15,542 nucleotides of DNA from CAVPEV01 sp963703555 (GTDB taxonomy: Bacteria; Actinomycetota; Actinomycetes; Actinomycetales; Cellulomonadaceae): the NCBI GenBank assembly GCA_963703555.1, contig CAVPEV010000027.1:1-15542 (forward strand). The letters run 5' to 3'. The notes beneath the pieces are model-generated. The model was not told the DNA's origin. It worked only from the letters and a program-made list of their open reading frames with translations, and searched no databases. Below are positions 1 to 5,792 of the stretch, piece by piece (within the stretch, counting starts at the first letter, position 1; every line of letters begins with the position of its first letter). The translations under genes and the position numbers were made by a program.

Positions 1-41
1 TGCACCACACGCTCGATATCACCAATATTGCGTTCCATCAT
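1..41 (-). CDS. N-terminus of an ORF leaving the left edge (possible intron-encoded protein)
   Basis: A minus-strand reading frame starts at tandem ATG codons (41-39 and 38-36) and reads MMERNIGDIERVV before the window ends. The start is chosen because AGAGGAGAGGA (52-42) directly precedes it, a strong ribosome binding site at plausible spacing, unlike the mostly leaderless genes of the actinobacterial part. Thirteen residues are too few to name a family. If the surrounding segment is a group II intron, this would be the reverse transcriptase/maturase that splices and mobilises it. It could equally be a transposase or an unrelated gene. The codon use is not GC-rich at third positions, unlike the other genes in the window. 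Confidence 0.35.
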   Translation of the reverse strand, partial: MMERNIGDIERVV

Positions 42-52
42 TCCTCTCCTCT
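39..52 (-). promoter_or_regulatory. Strong ribosome binding site before the edge ORF
   Basis: On the minus strand the purine run AGAGGAGAGGA ends directly before the tandem ATG codons at 41 and 38. A small hairpin, AGGCC-loop-GGCCT (68-72 with 77-81), lies just upstream. In group II introns a stem-loop around the start codon (domain IVa) binds the maturase and represses its translation. Whether this hairpin plays that role is speculation. Confidence 0.4.
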
Positions 53-387
53 GACATGCTTCTGACCAGGCCGGGTGGCCTCATGCACCACACATGACAG
101 CCAAACTATAAAGGGTGCGCAATAAACCTGCCCCTTTGTTTATTGATCTTATGGAGTAAAAAGAGACTTTCCCTTCCCAAGCGACAAAGCCGCTGCGACC
201 TCTGGTTGCCATGATTGAGTGAGGTAATCCAGCCGCAGATTCATCCTGCGGAAACACCGCAGCCGGCTTGCACCAGTATTCAGATGCCACTCCACAAAGC
301 CCCTCATTTATCGTTTGGGCCTTCAGCAGAGCCTCCCCGCCTACTATGCCGTCTGCTGACTTCTCACCAGCGGTCAACGTCAGTTGC

Positions 388-425
388 CTGATGCTCAGCG
401 CAGGGAAAGCCCTGCGCACTGATGC
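388..425. repeat. Perfect hairpin flanked by 7-bp direct repeats at the foreign/native boundary
   Basis: GCGCAGGG (398-405) and CCCTGCGC (410-417) form a perfect 8-bp stem with the 4-base loop AAAG. The heptamer CTGATGC occurs on either side, at 388-394 and 419-425. The structure lies exactly where low-GC DNA gives way to high-GC DNA. Hairpins with short guide-like repeats occur at ends of single-strand transposons (IS200/IS605 type), and the minus strand also begins GTGCG at 419, the usual first bases of a group II intron. The sequence alone does not decide between these. Confidence 0.5.
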
Positions 426-446
426 GATCTCCCGGGGTAAGACACG

Positions 447-1256
447 TCACTTTCGCCGCGCGAGCGTCCCCACCAGCCCGACCGCCACGGTCGCCAGGGC
501 CCGACCCTCCTCGGCGAGCGCCCGGGTACGTGGCCGTGGGCCGGGGTCCACCCACGTCCAGAACAGTCGCAGCCCCGCCGCGCCGGCAACGAACACGCTG
601 GTCAGCTCGAGCAGCCCGTGCGGCGCGATGAGCTGCAGGAACACGTCGAGCCGCCCGTGCACGGCCATCATGCCGCCGGTGGCCCCGACCTGAACGGCGT
701 TGGTGAGCAGCACGTACGCCGGCCAGACCCCCGAGACGCCCAGACCCACCGCCTGGGCGGCGATGAAGGCGTTGTTCGTCCAGACCATCGCCGCGAACCC
801 GGCGCCCGGGTCGTAGTACTCGGCGAACGCATGGTCGACGTAGCGCTGCTGCTCGCTGGGTGTGCCCATGGCGGCGAGCGCGCCCGGGTCGACGCTCACC
901 CACCACCCCGCGACCACCCCGACCAGCAGGCTGACCACAGTGACGCCGAGCGTCCACCACCGGATCCGGTACAGCGCCGCCGGCAGCGACACCACGACGA
1001 ACCGCCGGACGTCAGCCCAGCCCGCGGCGTGCTGACCCGCGATCCGCGCCCGGGCGCGGGCGAGGAGCTGGGACAGGCGGGTGACGGTCTCCGCGTCGGG
1101 GGCCGCGGACCGCACCGAGGAGAGGTCGGTCGCCACGGCCTGGTACAGCCGGACGAGCTCGTCCACCTCGGCACCGGACAACCGCCGGCGCCCCGCCAGT
1201 GCGTCGAGCCGGGCCCACACCGGGGCGCGCACGGCTGTGAAGGCGTCCAGGTCCAC
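447..1256 (-). CDS. SpoIIM-family integral membrane protein, probably 3'-truncated
   Basis: This is a 269-residue protein of the stage II sporulation protein M family. In non-sporulating actinobacteria this is a membrane protein of unclear role, often beside RDD, MoxR-ATPase and DUF58 genes. The N-terminal about 90 residues are soluble and helical. Hydrophobic segments lie near residues 101-120, 162-186, 187-200 and 208-236. Family-typical motifs are WTNNAFIA (159-166) and APHGLLEL (211-218). The start is GTG at 1256; no clear Shine-Dalgarno is seen, but the gene is divergent from the RDD gene 38 bases away. Actinobacterial relatives, as I recall them, run to about 320-330 residues with one more membrane helix after the 'RALAEEGRAL' region. 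Here the protein stops within 20 residues of it (GTLARRK-stop), close to the foreign DNA. I infer that the last helix has been lost or replaced. The family assignment is firm, the truncation likely. Confidence 0.85.
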   Translation of the reverse strand: MDLDAFTAVRAPVWARLDALAGRRRLSGAEVDELVRLYQAVATDLSSVRSAAPDAETVTRLSQLLARARARIAGQHAAGWADVRRFVVVSLPAALYRIRWWTLGVTVVSLLVGVVAGWWVSVDPGALAAMGTPSEQQRYVDHAFAEYYDPGAGFAAMVWTNNAFIAAQAVGLGVSGVWPAYVLLTNAVQVGATGGMMAVHGRLDVFLQLIAPHGLLELTSVFVAGAAGLRLFWTWVDPGPRPRTRALAEEGRALATVAVGLVGTLARRK

Positions 1257-1262
1257 GGCCGC

Positions 1263-1290
1263 TACCCTGCCACAGGGCGATGCAAGGAGG
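1263..1290 (+). promoter_or_regulatory. Candidate -10 box and Shine-Dalgarno of the RDD gene
   Basis: TACCCT (1263-1268) fits the actinobacterial TAnnnT -10 pattern. AAGGAGG (1284-1290) lies 4 bases before ATG at 1295. This Shine-Dalgarno fixes the start at 1295 rather than at the in-frame ATG at 1280, which lies upstream of it. No convincing -35 is visible. The 38-bp gap is shared with the divergent SpoIIM gene. Confidence 0.5.
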
Positions 1291-1294
1291 TCCG

Positions 1295-2131
1295 ATGGAC
1301 CAGGCAGGTCCCCTGGACGGGGTGGTCACCGGCGAGGGCGTGCTCCTGGACACCCGGCCGGCCTCGTTCGCCACCCGGCTGCTCGCCGCCGTCATCGACC
1401 TGGCGGTGCTGGGGGTGGTGGGCGTCGCCGTCACGCTCACCCTCGGCGCCCTGAGCTCGGTGGGCCTCGGCCCAGGCGGTGTGCGCACCCTCACCGTGCT
1501 CGCCGTCGCCGGGGTGACGATCGTGGCGCCCACGACGGTGGAGACGCTCAGCCGCGGGCGCAGCGTGGGCAAGCTGGCGCTGGGCATCCGGATCGTGCGG
1601 GACGACGGCGGGCCGGTGCGGTTGCGCCAGTCGCTCGTCCGGGCGCTGGTCGGGCTCGGCGAGCTCTGGCTGAGCGCCGGCTCGGTCGCGCTGATCTGCT
1701 CGATCGTGCATCCGCAGGGAAAGCGCGTGGGGGACATCCTGGCCGGGACCTATGCGGTCCGGGTCCGGGGGCGCGCGCCGGTCCGGCGTCCGGTGGTCAT
1801 GCCCCCGTACCTGGCGGCCTGGGCCGGCACGGCGGACATCGCCCGGCTGCCCGACGGCCTCGCGCTGGCCGTCCGCCAGTTCCTGGCCCGCGCCACCACG
1901 CTGCACCCCTCCTCGCGGGTGCGGATGGGTGAGCAGCTCACCGCGGAGACCCTGCGGCACGTCGCCCCCGCCCCGCCGCCGGGCACCCATCCCGAGGACT
2001 TCCTCGCCGCCGTGCTCGCCGAGCGCCGCCAGCGCGAGGAGGCTGTCCTGGTCCGGGCTGCCGTCCGGGCCGAGTCCGACAGCGAGTTCCTGCGCCGGCT
2101 GCCGCACGGCATCCTGGACCCGGAGAACTGA
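1295..2131 (+). CDS. RDD-family membrane protein
   Basis: This 278-residue protein carries an RDD domain, a small helical membrane module of poorly defined (sometimes transport-linked) function. The signature Arg and Asp lie in the first helix (R28, D35 in RLLAAVIDLAV). A second hydrophobic segment covers about 64-84. The conserved loops GRSVGKLALG (88-97) and PQGKRVGD (140-147) flank a third hydrophobic stretch. A soluble C-terminal tail of about 110 residues (170-278), rich in Arg and Glu and predicted helical, extends beyond the domain. The start at 1295 is set by AAGGAGG just before it. The gene diverges from the SpoIIM gene, a pairing common in actinobacteria and hinting at a shared membrane role. 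It converges on the cation transporter gene, with only 5 bases between the stop codons. Confidence 0.88.
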   Translation: MDQAGPLDGVVTGEGVLLDTRPASFATRLLAAVIDLAVLGVVGVAVTLTLGALSSVGLGPGGVRTLTVLAVAGVTIVAPTTVETLSRGRSVGKLALGIRIVRDDGGPVRLRQSLVRALVGLGELWLSAGSVALICSIVHPQGKRVGDILAGTYAVRVRGRAPVRRPVVMPPYLAAWAGTADIARLPDGLALAVRQFLARATTLHPSSRVRMGEQLTAETLRHVAPAPPPGTHPEDFLAAVLAERRQREEAVLVRAAVRAESDSEFLRRLPHGILDPEN

Positions 2132-2136
2132 CCCGG

Positions 2137-3141
2137 TCAGCCCTCCGCCGCGGCGGCCGACGCGTGCCGCAGGTCGGGCTCGAGGTAGATCGTCGTGGCG
2201 ATCGGCACGGCCGCCCGCACGCGACTCTCGGCCGCGTCGATGGCCTGGGCGATCCGTCCGGCGTCCGCGCCGGCATCGACCTCGATCTTCGCCGCGACGA
2301 GCAGCTCCTCGGGACCCAGGTGCATGGTCCGCAGGTGGATCACCGACGGCACGCCGTCCCCCACGAGCGCCCGGGCGATCGCCTCGACGTCGTGCCGGGT
2401 GGCGGACTCGCCGAGCAGCAAGGACTTGGTCTCGGTGGCGAGCGTCACGGCGATGACGACGAGCAGCAGCCCGATGCACGCCGTGCCCGCGGCGTCCCAG
2501 CGCCCGTCGCCGGTCGTCAACGTCAGCACCACGCCCGCCAGGGCGAACGTCAGGCCGACCAGGGCCCCGAAGTCCTCCAGCAGGACGACCGGGATCTCCG
2601 GTGCCTTGGCCGTTCGGACGAAGCCGAACAGCGACTGGCGTCCGCGCACGGTGTTCGCCTCGTGCACCGCGGTGCGCAAGGACAGCCCCTCCATGACCAT
2701 CGAGGCGAGCAGCACGACGGCCGGCACCCACCGCCATGCGTCGATCGGGTGCGGCTCGGACCACTTCTGCCATGCCTCGTACAGGGCGAACAGGCCACCG
2801 AGGCTGAACAGCACGATCGCGACGATGAACGCATACAGGTAGCGCTCGCGACCGTAACCGAACGGGTGGCCCTCGTCGGCATCCCGCCGGGCCCGCCGTC
2901 CGCCGACCAGCAGCAGCAGCTGGTTGCCCGAGTCGGCCAGCGAGTGCACCGACTCCGCCAGCATCGAGCTGGACTGGGTGAGGAGGTAGGCGATGAACTT
3001 CGTCACGGCGATGCCGACGTTGGCCGCCAGCGCGGCGATGATCGCCCGCGTGCCGCCGCCGTGGCTGCCGGCCACCGCCGTGTCGCCGCCGTGGCTGCCG
3101 GGCAGCGGAACGCTGCCGGCCACCGGCTCGCCCGTGCTCAT
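2137..3141 (-). CDS. Cation diffusion facilitator family transporter
   Basis: This 334-residue proton-coupled divalent metal exporter-type protein has six membrane helices (about 33-53, 63-80, 102-122, 138-156, 187-209, 219-236) and a cytoplasmic domain (about 250-325). Helix 2 holds the metal-site pair H66/D70 in ESVHSLADS. Helix 5 reads LLEDFGALVG, with E189-D190 in place of the HxxxD usual in zinc exporters. This is more like the SLC30A9 branch, as is the HPFGYGRER loop (92-100). Metal specificity cannot be read from this. The start at 3141 is chosen because its ATG overlaps the stop of the preceding gene (ATGA), implying translational coupling; the frame is open further upstream but lies inside that gene. 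The N-terminal tail has two GSHGG units encoded by an 18-bp duplication. Confidence 0.88.
   Translation of the reverse strand: MSTGEPVAGSVPLPGSHGGDTAVAGSHGGGTRAIIAALAANVGIAVTKFIAYLLTQSSSMLAESVHSLADSGNQLLLLVGGRRARRDADEGHPFGYGRERYLYAFIVAIVLFSLGGLFALYEAWQKWSEPHPIDAWRWVPAVVLLASMVMEGLSLRTAVHEANTVRGRQSLFGFVRTAKAPEIPVVLLEDFGALVGLTFALAGVVLTLTTGDGRWDAAGTACIGLLLVVIAVTLATETKSLLLGESATRHDVEAIARALVGDGVPSVIHLRTMHLGPEELLVAAKIEVDAGADAGRIAQAIDAAESRVRAAVPIATTIYLEPDLRHASAAAAEG
3054..3101. repeat. 18-bp direct repeat in the transporter N-terminus
   Basis: CGCCGCCGTGGCTGCCGG occurs at 3054-3071 and 3084-3101, a 30-bp period. It encodes the two GSHGG units (residues 15-19 and 25-29) in the cytoplasmic N-terminal tail of the cation transporter. 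His-rich tails bind metal in some transporters; here there are only two His, so the point is weak. Confidence 0.7.
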
Positions 3142-3347
3142 ACCTGGGGGCCCACCGGCCGAGCCTCCTCGGCCAGCAGCACCGGGACCCCGCCGCGGAC
3201 CGGATAGGCCAGCGGGCGGTCCGGGTCGGTGGAGACCAGCTGCGGCTCGCCGTCCGGACCGACCGCGTCGACCAGCTCCGCACCCGTCACCGGGCAGCGC
3301 AGCAAGGCCCGTGCCCACGGCTCCAACGTCGTCACGGCATCCGTCAT
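3138..3347 (-). CDS. Trm112-like small protein
   Basis: This is a 69-residue protein of the Trm112/YcaR family, small zinc-ribbon-like proteins that in other organisms activate methyltransferases. The family pattern is visible as LRCPVTGAEL (16-25) and AYPVRGGVPVLLAEEARP (47-64). Only one cysteine (C18) remains of the four a complete zinc site would use, so metal binding is doubtful. The start at 3347 is chosen because AGGAGGG (3361-3355) precedes it at good spacing; the frame is open further upstream without support. Its stop overlaps the transporter ATG. In related actinobacteria a Trm112-like gene commonly follows manB. Confidence 0.8.
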   Translation of the reverse strand: MTDAVTTLEPWARALLRCPVTGAELVDAVGPDGEPQLVSTDPDRPLAYPVRGGVPVLLAEEARPVGPQV

Positions 3348-3364
3348 CGATCGTCCCTCCTGGT

Positions 3365-3435
3365 CGTCACGCTGCACGCGCGCGTCGTCACGCCGCACCC
3401 GTGCTCGTCGTCACCGGTCACCCCGGTCACCCCGG
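3365..3435. repeat. Short direct repeats in the gap between two leftward genes
   Basis: In the 88-bp gap between the phosphomannomutase-like gene and the Trm112-like gene, GTCGTCACGC-GCAC occurs twice with one mismatch (about 3363-3377 and 3384-3397). GGTCACCCC is repeated in tandem at 3416-3424 and 3425-3433, with a third, diverged start at 3434. No terminator hairpin with a U-tract is evident, so read-through is plausible. Confidence 0.5.
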
Positions 3436-4920
3436 TCAGCCTGCACCCGGATCATCTCCCGGCCCACCGACATCGCCCGCCGGCGCCCCGCCCGCCGCGG
3501 CGACCAGCGCCAGCACGTCGTCGCGCACCTTCTCCATGACGTCCTCGTCCACCGCCTCGACGCTCACGATGACCTGTCCCACGCCGTCGGCGCCGGTGGA
3601 CTCCTGCACCGCGAAGGACCACTGCGGCGTGCTCGCCCAGTGCGACACGGCCACGCCGTCGGCGTCGTCCACCTCGACGCGGCCGCCACCGCGCTCGGTG
3701 CCGTAGGCCTGCACCACCCGGGCGCGCGCAGCGGCCGGGTCGACCACCGGGACGACGATCGGCCCGCTCGTCGCATACGGCTGGTACACCTGCACGAGCG
3801 CGGACAGCGGGTGCGGCTGCGACCCGACGGCGGCGATCATGTGCAGCGCCGCCGCCAGCCCCGACCGTGCGCCGAACAGGTCCCGGAACACGAATCGGTC
3901 GGGGTGCTCGGCGCCAAGGACCGCGCCGTGGCGCGCCATCTCGGCAGCCATCGCACCGGGCCCGCGGCGGGTCCGCACCACCTGCGCCCCGGCCGAGGCG
4001 AGCAGGTCGGTGACGCCGTGGGAGAAGCCGCCGGAGAGCACCACCGTCGGTGTCCGCCCGGACGCCATCTCCCGGCCCACCTCGCGCAGACCGACGACGG
4101 TGGCCACCACCGACGGCTCCACCGGCACGCCCCGCTCGTCCAGGACGAGCAGCCGCTCGGCGTCGTCGTCGAGCGCGATGCCCAGGTCCGCGCCGTGGTC
4201 GGTCACGGCCCCGGCGAGCACACCCGGACGGTCGACGCCGCGTGCAGGCTCCCGCAGCAGGACGACGTGGACCGGCACCGCGGGCAGCGCCGCGGCCTGG
4301 CCGAGCACCGCGGGCACGGTGACACTGCCTGCGCCGGTACCCGCGTCCACGACGAGCCGCAGGCGCCGCAGCCCGGCCAGGCTCACCAGGGACCGCAGGA
4401 ACGACGCGTACTCGGTCGACAGCGCCCGCTCGACGACCCGTCCGGTCGCCGGACCGCCGGTCCCGCCCCCGGGCGGCATCGACTCGGCGACGTACCGGGC
4501 GGCCGCCTCGCGCACCCGCGCGACGTCGGCGCCGACGTCACGGGCCCCGGCGCGCAGCAGGCGGACGGCGTCCTGCCGCCCACCGGCCGGCGCCGCTGCC
4601 GTGGTCACCAGCAGGCCCGGCACCTCCAGCGCGCCGCTGGCATGGGCGAAACCGTCGGTGGAGGTCCGGCCGACCACGTCGACGTCCACCCCCCGCGACG
4701 CCAGCCCGTCGGCGACGGCGTCGACCAGCCGGGGGTCACCGGTCCCGCCGACGGCGAGGACCGCCAGCGCGCGCTCGCCCGCACCCGCCTCGGGGACGAC
4801 CACGACCTCGGCGAACGCGGCGCCGAGCGCGCGGGCAGTGCCCAGGGCCATCCTGTCCGGACCGCCCGGGTGCAGGTCACGGACGCCGACGAGGCCGCTC
4901 GCCGCGTCCGAGGTCGTCAC
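3436..4920 (-). CDS. Phosphomannomutase/phosphoglucomutase homologue lacking catalytic motifs
   Basis: This 494-residue member of the alpha-D-phosphohexomutase superfamily has the normal family length and a recognisable four-domain layout. It sits in the position where manB lies in many actinobacteria (between DUF3499 and Trm112). Every catalytic loop is altered. The phosphoserine loop, normally TASHNP, reads TTAAAPAGG (106-114) with no Ser or His. The metal loop DGDADR reads DDDAER (251-256). The sugar loop GEHSGH reads GAEHPD (336-341). The phosphate loop RxSNTEP reads WASTPQW (428-434). Scaffold stretches such as VVDAGTGAG (190-198) and FVFRDLFGARSGLAAALH (343-360) remain. The frame is intact, so it is not a decayed gene by frameshift. 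I infer a pseudoenzyme with a structural or regulatory role; an active mutase would have to be encoded elsewhere. The GTG start at 4920 follows a -10 box by 6 bases, suggesting a leaderless transcript. Confidence 0.82.
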   Translation of the reverse strand: MTTSDAASGLVGVRDLHPGGPDRMALGTARALGAAFAEVVVVPEAGAGERALAVLAVGGTGDPRLVDAVADGLASRGVDVDVVGRTSTDGFAHASGALEVPGLLVTTAAAPAGGRQDAVRLLRAGARDVGADVARVREAAARYVAESMPPGGGTGGPATGRVVERALSTEYASFLRSLVSLAGLRRLRLVVDAGTGAGSVTVPAVLGQAAALPAVPVHVVLLREPARGVDRPGVLAGAVTDHGADLGIALDDDAERLLVLDERGVPVEPSVVATVVGLREVGREMASGRTPTVVLSGGFSHGVTDLLASAGAQVVRTRRGPGAMAAEMARHGAVLGAEHPDRFVFRDLFGARSGLAAALHMIAAVGSQPHPLSALVQVYQPYATSGPIVVPVVDPAAARARVVQAYGTERGGGRVEVDDADGVAVSHWASTPQWSFAVQESTGADGVGQVIVSVEAVDEDVMEKVRDDVLALVAAAGGAPAGDVGGPGDDPGAG

Positions 4921-4926
4921 GGCGTC

Positions 4927-4932
4927 ACTGTA
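4927..4932 (-). promoter_or_regulatory. -10 box of a leaderless transcript (phosphomannomutase-like gene)
   Basis: TACAGT on the minus strand is followed by 6 bases (GACGCC) and then the GTG start at 4920. This places the expected transcription start at or next to the G of the start codon. No good -35 is seen. It supports an internal promoter downstream of DUF3499 and the zinc-ribbon gene. Confidence 0.5.
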
Positions 4933-5000
4933 CAAGCGGGGCCCGCCCGAGCCGGCGTGCCCCGGTGCGCCCGGTGCCCCGTCCGCCCCCGGCCCGACCG

Positions 5001-5336
5001 TCAGCCCTGCTGGGCTGTGCCCCCCGGGCGCGGGCCCGGGCCCGCGCCCCCAGCCGGCCGCCTCGAACTGCGCGCCAGCACGTCCTGCGGGTCGAGCGGC
5101 TCGCCGTCGCCGTCGGGGTCGAACCAGGCCCGGTGCTCGCACGCGGCACACGTGACGTAGACCACCTCGGCTCCGTCGGCCAGGAGCATCCGCAGCCGGG
5201 TCAGCGCGGTGCTGCCGCACGCCTGACAGGTGGCGGTACCGGGCGGGTCGGCGGGGCGCGGCACGGGCCGGCTCACCGAGCCGAGCGGCACCGCCGGTGT
5301 CGGGGGACGGCGCCGCGGCGGGATCTGCTGCGCCAT
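5001..5336 (-). CDS. Small zinc-ribbon protein, uncharacterised
   Basis: This 111-residue protein has a central zinc ribbon. C37-x2-C40 (CQACGS) is followed about 20 residues later by C63-x2-C66 (CAACEHRAWF), with TRLRMLLADGAEVVYVTC between. This four-cysteine layout resembles the TFIIS-type ribbon fold. Both ends are Pro/Arg- or Gly/Pro-rich and probably disordered. The ATG at 5336 lies 5 bases after the DUF3499 stop, with GGCGAGGGC in that gene's tail as a possible ribosome binding site. The two are almost certainly co-transcribed. A ribbon beside DUF3499 suggests a nucleic-acid or protein-binding role, but no function is known to me. Confidence 0.75.
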   Translation of the reverse strand: MAQQIPPRRRPPTPAVPLGSVSRPVPRPADPPGTATCQACGSTALTRLRMLLADGAEVVYVTCAACEHRAWFDPDGDGEPLDPQDVLARSSRRPAGGAGPGPRPGGTAQQG

Positions 5337-5341
5337 GCCGG

Positions 5342-5725
5342 TCAGCCCTCGCCGCCGCGCAGCACGCGCAGGTGCCCCCGGCGGGCACCCGCGGCGGGGC
5401 CGTGGTGCGGGTCGTCGAGCGGGTCCGGCTCGGCCGCCACGGGCGGCACCGGGGGCCGTCCGGCGACCCGCACGGCGTCGGCCAGCGCCAGCAGATCGTC
5501 CTCGCTGGGACCGGTCTCGACGAACTCCGGCATCAGCCGGACGACCTCCCAGCCGCGCGGCGCGGTGAGCCGGGCCGCATGCTCGGCGCACAGGTCGTAG
5601 GAGTGCGGCTCGGCGAGCTGGGCGAGCGGACCGAGGACGGCCGTGGAATCGGCGTAGACGTAGGTCAGGGTCGCCACCGCCGCGCGTCCGCACGCCGTGC
5701 GGGAACAGTGCCTGACCGGTCTCAC
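5342..5725 (-). CDS. DUF3499 family protein
   Basis: This 127-residue actinobacterial protein matches DUF3499, whose mycobacterial member (Rv3258c) sits between manB and whiB2. The N-terminal about 65 residues are the conserved part. C7 and C12 (HCSRTACGR) and C46/H49 (LCAEH) form a probable zinc site, with ATLTYVYADSTAVLGPLA (18-35) between them. APRGWEVVRL (55-64) closes the domain. The C-terminal 50 residues are low-complexity. Function is unknown. The GTG at 5725 is the start because it precedes the conserved CSRTAC motif and lies 8 bases after a TACCGT -10 box. It heads the leftward cluster and is divergent from the zincin-like gene. Confidence 0.88.
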   Translation of the reverse strand: MRPVRHCSRTACGRAAVATLTYVYADSTAVLGPLAQLAEPHSYDLCAEHAARLTAPRGWEVVRLMPEFVETGPSEDDLLALADAVRVAGRPPVPPVAAEPDPLDDPHHGPAAGARRGHLRVLRGGEG

Positions 5726-5733
5726 AGCGTGCG

Positions 5734-5739
5734 ACGGTA
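5734..5739 (-). promoter_or_regulatory. -10 box of DUF3499 (leaderless)
   Basis: TACCGT on the minus strand is followed by 8 bases and the GTG at 5725. With the plus-strand box at 5780-5785 it makes this 67-bp gap (5726-5792) a compact divergent promoter. No clear -35 is seen for either direction. Confidence 0.45.
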
Positions 5740-5779
5740 CCCCCGGCTCCCGACCCCCTGCCGCGGGGCGCGCCGGGCC

Positions 5780-5785
5780 TAGGGT
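5780..5785 (+). promoter_or_regulatory. -10 box of the zincin-like gene (leaderless)
   Basis: TAGGGT followed by 7 bases (TGACCAC) and the GTG at 5793. The spacing puts transcription start at the start codon, and there is no Shine-Dalgarno, which supports 5793 over starts further upstream. Confidence 0.55.
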
Positions 5786-5792
5786 TGACCAC

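Larger units (their letters stand above)
1..419 (-). mobile_element. Foreign low-GC segment, group II intron-like
   Basis: These bases are far less GC-rich than the rest of the window, which is over 70% GC, and the change is abrupt. Read on the minus strand, positions about 320-365 contain a 'gagaagtcagcaga-ggcatagtagg' type stretch followed by 'ctgaaggccc'. From memory this resembles the sequence just before the reverse-transcriptase ORF in several bacterial group II introns. Further on come a strong Shine-Dalgarno and an ATG-ATG start at 41. Only about 55 bases separate the motif from actinobacterial DNA, far too little for a complete intron domain I, so the element would be 5'-truncated or joined artificially. 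No domain V is in the window. Alternatives are another insertion element, a prophage piece or a chimeric assembly. The composition break is certain; the intron identity is tentative. Confidence 0.45.

Noticed and set aside
81..419. A 112-codon minus-strand frame within the foreign segment
   Set aside because: It covers what looks like structured intron RNA and has no ribosome binding site at its GTG. Such spurious frames are common in group II introns.
420..447. Intrinsic terminator as target of a class C group II intron
   Set aside because: No GC stem followed by a U-tract is seen upstream of the boundary on the minus strand.
268..693. A plus-strand frame crossing the foreign/native boundary
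   Set aside because: Its first half opposes the intron-like stretch and its second half opposes the SpoIIM gene. There is no start signal, so it is a chance frame across the join.
2129..2139. Terminator between the convergent RDD and transporter genes
   Set aside because: Only 5 bases separate the two stop codons and no hairpin is visible.
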